Source: Symbiodinium natans (lineage: Eukaryota; Sar; Dinophyceae; Suessiales; Symbiodiniaceae). Taken from it: a stretch of DNA of 20,000 nt. The position numbers and the translations under genes were made by a program. The stretch is taken from the NCBI GenBank assembly GCA_905221605.1, contig CAJNDS010002722.1:95001-115000 (forward strand), written 5' to 3'. Positions within the stretch are counted from its first letter, which is position 1. Every line of letters starts with the position of its first letter. Below are positions 9,601 to 15,608 of the stretch, in pieces. A model generated the notes under the pieces. That model was not told where the DNA came from. It made no database searches and saw only the letters and a list, made by a program, of their open reading frames with translations.

Positions 9601-12600
9601 ACCTGGTAACCCCCAAACGCTGGCTTATGGGCTTTGGTTTGGGGCACTCCTCAGCCGTAACAGCAATGCAACCCTACACCCCCGCCTGAAGCTCCTGGTC
9701 TCGAACGATGTGGGGACCCTAAACCCTGAACCCTGAACCCTAAACCCGTCCAGACCCTAGACCCTAGACCCTAAACCCTAAACCTAAACCCTTGACTCTT
9801 AACCCTTAACCCTTAAACCCTTAAACCCTTAAACCCTTAAACCCTAAATCCTAAACTCTAAACTTTACACCCTAAACCCTGCGGTCCTGTTTATAAGAGT
9901 GTACGATCTTGAGGGTCCATCTTCGGGGTCTCTGAGTATTCGCAATCCCCCCCCACGCGAGGTACGTCGTCTCCTGCTTGGGGGTGGTGGATCCTTGGCT
10001 TTCTTCTGGCTGGCTTTTAGGACTTTAACCTTTTGGGTACCCTAAACCCTAAACCCTAAATCCAAACCCTAAACCCTAAACCCTAAACCCTAAACCCTAA
10101 ACCCTAAACCCTAAACCCTAAACCCTAAACCCTAAACCCTAAACCCTAAACCCTAAACCCTAAACCCTAAACCCCTAAACCCTAAACCCTAAAACCCTAA
10201 ACCCTTAAACCCTCAACCCTCAACCCTAAACCCTAAACCCTAAACCCTAAACCCTAAACCCTAAACCCTAAACCCTAAACCCTAAACCCTAAACCCTAAA
10301 AGTTAAAGGAGGGGTTCCGAAGTCAGCCAAGGATCTGTTTGTGGCCCTGATAGCCGTCCCCACCCTCATCGACAAGCTGATCGACTTCTGGAACAAAGGC
10401 CTGGAATCCTAAAGACTGAGCATAGGGTTTAGGGTTTAGGGTTTAGGGTTTAGGGTTTAGGGTTTAGGGTTTAGGGTTTAGGGTTTAGGGTTTAGGGATA
10501 GGATGCGCCGAGCCCTGAACACCGAATCCTAAACCCCAAATCCTAAACCCTAAGCCCCAAACTCTATAAACCCTAAACCCTAAATCCTAAGCCCTAAGCC
10601 CTAAACTCCATAAACCCTAAACCGCGATTCCTAAACCCGAAATCCTGGACCGAGGTTGCCATTTGAACGGCCAGGAGGCTACTCGCGCGACGGGCTGCCT
10701 AGGCACCTGCGCCGAAGTGGCAAAACCTTTCTATAGGCACCTGAGATGGAGGGTCATGAGCACCTCTAGCCGTAATTCCCGTAAACCCTTAACCCTAAAC
10801 CCTAACCCTAAACCCTAAACCCTAAACCCTTGTGAAATCCGCCCTGTAGAAGTCTCCCTGTTTATAGCGCCGAGGTCACATCTAGTAGTCTTACCCCACT
10901 TTTCCGTGTTCCCTAACAACCTCCCTTAAGAGAAGGGCCTAGGTTGAGGGTTTTGCAGGTAGGTCTGATTTCGCAGGCGCCTTGAGCTCAATAGCGAAGA
11001 AGTGCTACTTAGTAGACCGCAGTAGTCAGTCCTCCAAAACCCTGAACCCTAGACCCTCGACATGTTCGAAAAATTCCAATCTTTAGTTGTCCTGGCCCGC
11101 CTCGGGCAGTGATGTTGAGGCCGTCCTCGAGCTAGTACAGTTTCGGGCATAGGAACCTAACCCCTAAACCCATGCATTGCTTTGACTTGGTGATTCTTGA
11201 TCTGATATATAACTCCCTGAAGCTGTGATAAACAGGGGGTAGTAGTTCCTAACTTCGCGGCTTAGTCACAAAACTTAACCCTACCCTTTGTCACTTGGAC
11301 ACAAGAACCCATGCAAAGCTCCAAAGGTCACGTCTTCAGCGTCTACCACTTCCTCGAGTGCCTGCGCATGATGCGGCTGCTGAAGCTCCTCGTTTGCCAA
11401 AGGTGACTTTGGGGTTCAGGGTTTAGGGTTTAGGGTTTAGCGTTTAGGGTTTCGGGTTTCGGGTGTAGGGCCCGGGTGCAGGTCTGCCCCAAGCGCGCCG
11501 AGCAAGGCAGCGCGCTGTCCTCCCGGCGCTCCGTAGACCCGGCCGGTCGCCTTGCGGCTTTAGGGTTTAGGGTTTAGGGTGGTGTTCATCTCTTCTTTGT
11601 GAAGCCGGGGAGAGGGGGTATCGGAGCCTTACCGAAGAGGTGACCAAGCGCGCTTGATGGGCATAGGCCGGGTGTGGGTCGATGACTTGTGCCGGAGGAT
11701 GGCGCGGCTGTCATCCAAAGTATGGGAGGCCTGCGGGGGAAAGGGGGGAAAGGGGGAAGGGGGGGGGGAGGGGGGGGGAAGGGGGGCCCAGTGGGTTTAG
11801 GGTTTAGGGTTTAGGGTTTAGAGTTTAGGGTTTAGGGTTTAGGGTTTAGGGTGGGTTGGGGTGTCGGGCAGCTTGTGCTTGCTTGGTTTGATACTTGATT
11901 CTGCCTTACGCGCGACGTCCAGAAATAGGCGCCCCCCCATCATCCCAACAAATCCTGAGACAAGACTGTAGAAATACTGACAATGCTTTAAGTTAGTTCT
12001 GTAGTGAGAATGCAATGCATGGCGAGTCAAAGACAAATTGAATAAAGTATTAAAACTAGTAGTCCTCAGTCGTATTTTGAAAGTGAATAGTTTAAAAAAC
12101 GGTTTTAAGTTTAAGCTATTGAGTATTGAAAAGAGTACTTCCTAAAGAACCCAACATCTTTTGCATTCATCAGAGCATTTCAGGATTTTGGCATGTATGC
12201 GACACCATCATTGGAACCGGCTTTCGAACCCTACACCGAAGTTTGGGGTTTGAGGGGTCTCAGCCCTAAAACTCTAAAGCCTAAAGCCTAAAGCCTAAAC
12301 CCTAAACCCTGAACCCTGAACCCTCAACCCTCAACCCAAATCCCGGAGTTTTGCCCTCAACCCTACGTCTTGGATCGAATGAGCCCGAACCTGCCGGGCA
12401 AGGGGTTTAGGGTTCAGGGTTCAGGGTTTAGGGTTTAGGGTTTTGGGTTTGGGGTTTAGGGTTTAGGGTTTAGGGTTTAGGGTTCCGAAGTTGTCGGTCT
12501 TCGTTCCTAACGGCCCCGCGCCGTGAGCCAAAGGCCCCAAACCCTGAACCCGAGACCCGGCTTCGAGCTCGAACCCAAAGCCAAGAGTGGGACAAGATTC

Positions 12601-15572
12601 CGATTAGGGTTTAGGGTTTAGGGTTTAGGGTTTAGGGTTTAGGGTTTAGGGTTTAGGGTTTAGGGTTATTTTTGGTTTTGGGTTTTGGGTTTTGGGTTCA
12701 GGGTTCAGGGTTTAAGGGTCAAAGGGATTCGAACGCCCCTCCCTCCCCCCCCCCCCCCAAAAAAAAAAAAAAAAACACAACCTCAAGCTTGCGAATCGCC
12801 GATATCCCCCAGGCCCGAAAGCAAGCCCTGAAAGCCCCAATTCTTGGGTTTAGGGTTTAGGGTTTAGGGTTTAGGGTTTAGGGGCCCCAAGACCCCCCAA
12901 AAGCCTCCAGGCTTAGCTCCCGCAAGGCCTGGAGACATCATGACCCGTACTTACGAGAGGTTCATGGTACCTATTAACCAACTGTAGCTGTACTTACAAC
13001 CCGCTTATAAGCCCCTTAAGTGCCCTAGTATGGTTATAAGTATAGTTATAAGTACAGTTGCAGTTGCTTAACAAGCGCCATGAACCTTTAAGTGCTCGTA
13101 GCCCTGCCAGGCCCATTAACAGCCCCACAGGCTACTCCCTCAACGCCCCTGGCCGCAGACGCGCCGGAGTCCAAAAAAACCGTAAACTCCCCAAAGCCCT
13201 AACCCCCTAAAACCCTGACCCCCTAAAAACCCCCAAACCCTAAAACCCTAAAAACCCTAAAAACCCTAAGGCCCCTAAACCCTAAATCCTAAACCCTAAA
13301 CCCTAAACCCTAAAAACCCTAAAGACCCTAAGGCCCCTAAACCCTAAACCCTAAACCCTAAACCCTAAACCCTAAACCCTAAACCCTAAACCCTAAACCC
13401 AGAGCTCTAACATCCTAACTCTACACCTTGAACCGTAGGGCCCTGGGGCTCCAAGGCTGACAACACTTTGGAGATGTAAACCTGTAACCCTGAACCCTAA
13501 ACCCTAAATCCTAAACCCTCAACCCTAAACCCTAAACCCTAAACCCTAAACCCTAAACGCTAAACGCCTGCTGAGGATCCTCCAGTACATCCGCGAGGTG
13601 CAGCTTCTGTCCTATGCCCTCCGCAAGGCCACCTTAGGGTTTAGGGTTTAGGGTTTCGGGTTTAGGGTGTAGGGTTTAGGGTTTAGGGTTTAGGGTTTAT
13701 TTTTTTTAAAGGGTGTTAGGGTTTCCTTTAGTAGTATTCGAACAAAGTTTGGGGTTTAAAGTTGTAGGGTTTCGGATTTTTAGGATTTTTTGGGGCTTCT
13801 TTCCTAGGCCCTCCGCAAGGCCAGCTTAGGTTTTAGGGCTTTAGGGTTTTTAGGGTTTTAGGGTTGTTAGGGTTTTAGGGTTTAAACGATCTTAAGGTTT
13901 TTAGGGATTTAAGGTTCAAAGGGTTTTATTTGGGTTTTAGGGTTTAAAGGGCCTTAAGGTTTTTAGGGTTTTAGGATTCAAAGGGTTTTAGGGTTTTAGG
14001 GTTTTAGGGTTTTAGGGTTTTAGGGTTTTAGGGTTTTAGGGTTTTAGGGTTTTAGGGTTTTAGGGTTTTAGGGTTTTAGGGGTTTAGGGTTTTAGGGTTT
14101 TAGGGTTTTAGGGTTTTAGGGTTTTAGGGTTTGAGGGTTGGTTCCCGTACAAAGTGTCCAACCCCAAAAAGGGTACCCTTATTACAATATGGTTACTGGG
14201 CTACCAAGAGGGTCTTAGGGGTTTTTATTCAGGCGTTCAGGTTTAGGGTTTTGGGGTTTTAGGGTTTTTAGGGTTTTTTAGGGTTTTTAGGGTTTTAGGG
14301 TTTGGGGGTTTTTAGGTTTTAGGGTTTAGGGCTTTAGTGCTTTAGGGGCTTAGGGCTTAGGGGCTTGGTTTCGGGGGTTAGGGGTTTTTCGGGGCATCAG
14401 GGATGTCATGAGGGTGTTAGGGCCATGGGGGCGCTTCACAATCCTCAGCCCCAGCAGCTCCGAGATTAGGGTCTAGGGTTTAGGGTTCAGGGTTTAGGGT
14501 GTAAACCCTAAACCCTAAACCCTAAACCCTAAACCCTAAACCCTAAACCCTAAACCCTAAACCCTAAACCCTAAACCCTAAACCCTAAACCCTAAACCCC
14601 TAAACCCTAAACCCTAAACCCTAAACCCCCTAAACCCTAAACCCTAAACCCTAAACCCTAAACCCTAAACGGGGGCTCGGGGTGCAGGGTACAAGTTTGG
14701 GGGGGAACGCTGCCTCAAGCCGAAGCCCTAGCAAGATCATGGGTTTCCTTCCTACCCCCACACTATACCCCCCCCCCCCCCCCCCAGCTTCCCCCCCTTG
14801 AATGCCCGTAATTGGGCTTAATTTCCCTAAACAGCCTTAATTGAGGGGGAGGGGTGGTATAGAGGGAGGATAGTAGGGGAACACCCGGGGGGGGGGGGGG
14901 TATAGTGGGGGGTAGGAAGGAAACCCATGATTCTTGCTAGGGCTTCGGCTTGAGGCAGCGTTCCCCCCCAAACTTGTACCCTGCACCCCGAGCCCCCGTT
15001 TAGGGTTTAGGGTTTAGGGTTTAGGGTTTAGGGTCTAGGGTCTAGGGTTTAGGGTCTAGGGTTTAGGGTTCCGAAGCCCTGGACCTCTTTTCCACTTTTC
15101 CATTAAGCCCCAAACTGAACCCAACCCCTAAAGCCCTAAACCGCCCAAAGCCCCGTTGTAAACCCTGATGAGCCCTAAACCCTAAACCCTAAACCCTAAA
15201 CCCTAAACCCTAAACCCTAAACCCTAAACCCTAAACCCTAAACCCTAAACCCTAAACCCTAAACCCTAAACCCTAAACCCTAAACCTTAAACCCTAAACC
15301 CGAAACCCTGAACCCTGAACCCTGAGCCAGGACATGCGCTTCATTTCTGTCTTTCTCTTCGGCGTCTTTGTGGTGGTCCTTCTGCTGGGGAGCTGCTTCT
15401 ATGTAGTTGAGGGTGGCCAGAATACCATGAACTCCATCCCGGCAGGGATGTGGCGCCTCGGCCGAAACCCTAAGCCCTAAGCCCAAAGCCCTAAGCCCCA
15501 AACCCCAAACCCTTAACCCCAACCCTAAAGCCTAAAGCCTTAAAGTTCCCTCAGTTCCCTCGGCCTCCTACA

Positions 15573-15608
<36 letters not shown>

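Noticed and set aside
9350-9736. Open frames with KPYKPY or GFIGFI repeats
   Set aside because: Products of the 9-base CCCTATAAA array, whose period keeps all frames open.
11474-11556. GC-rich exon-like segment between S4 exons
   Set aside because: In the phase set by exon 10 it reaches a stop, and exons 10 and 11 already join to form a complete Arg codon. Kept only as a possible poison exon.
11839-12036. 65-codon minus-strand frame
   Set aside because: It starts in AT-rich unique DNA and ends in heptamer repeats; no motif.
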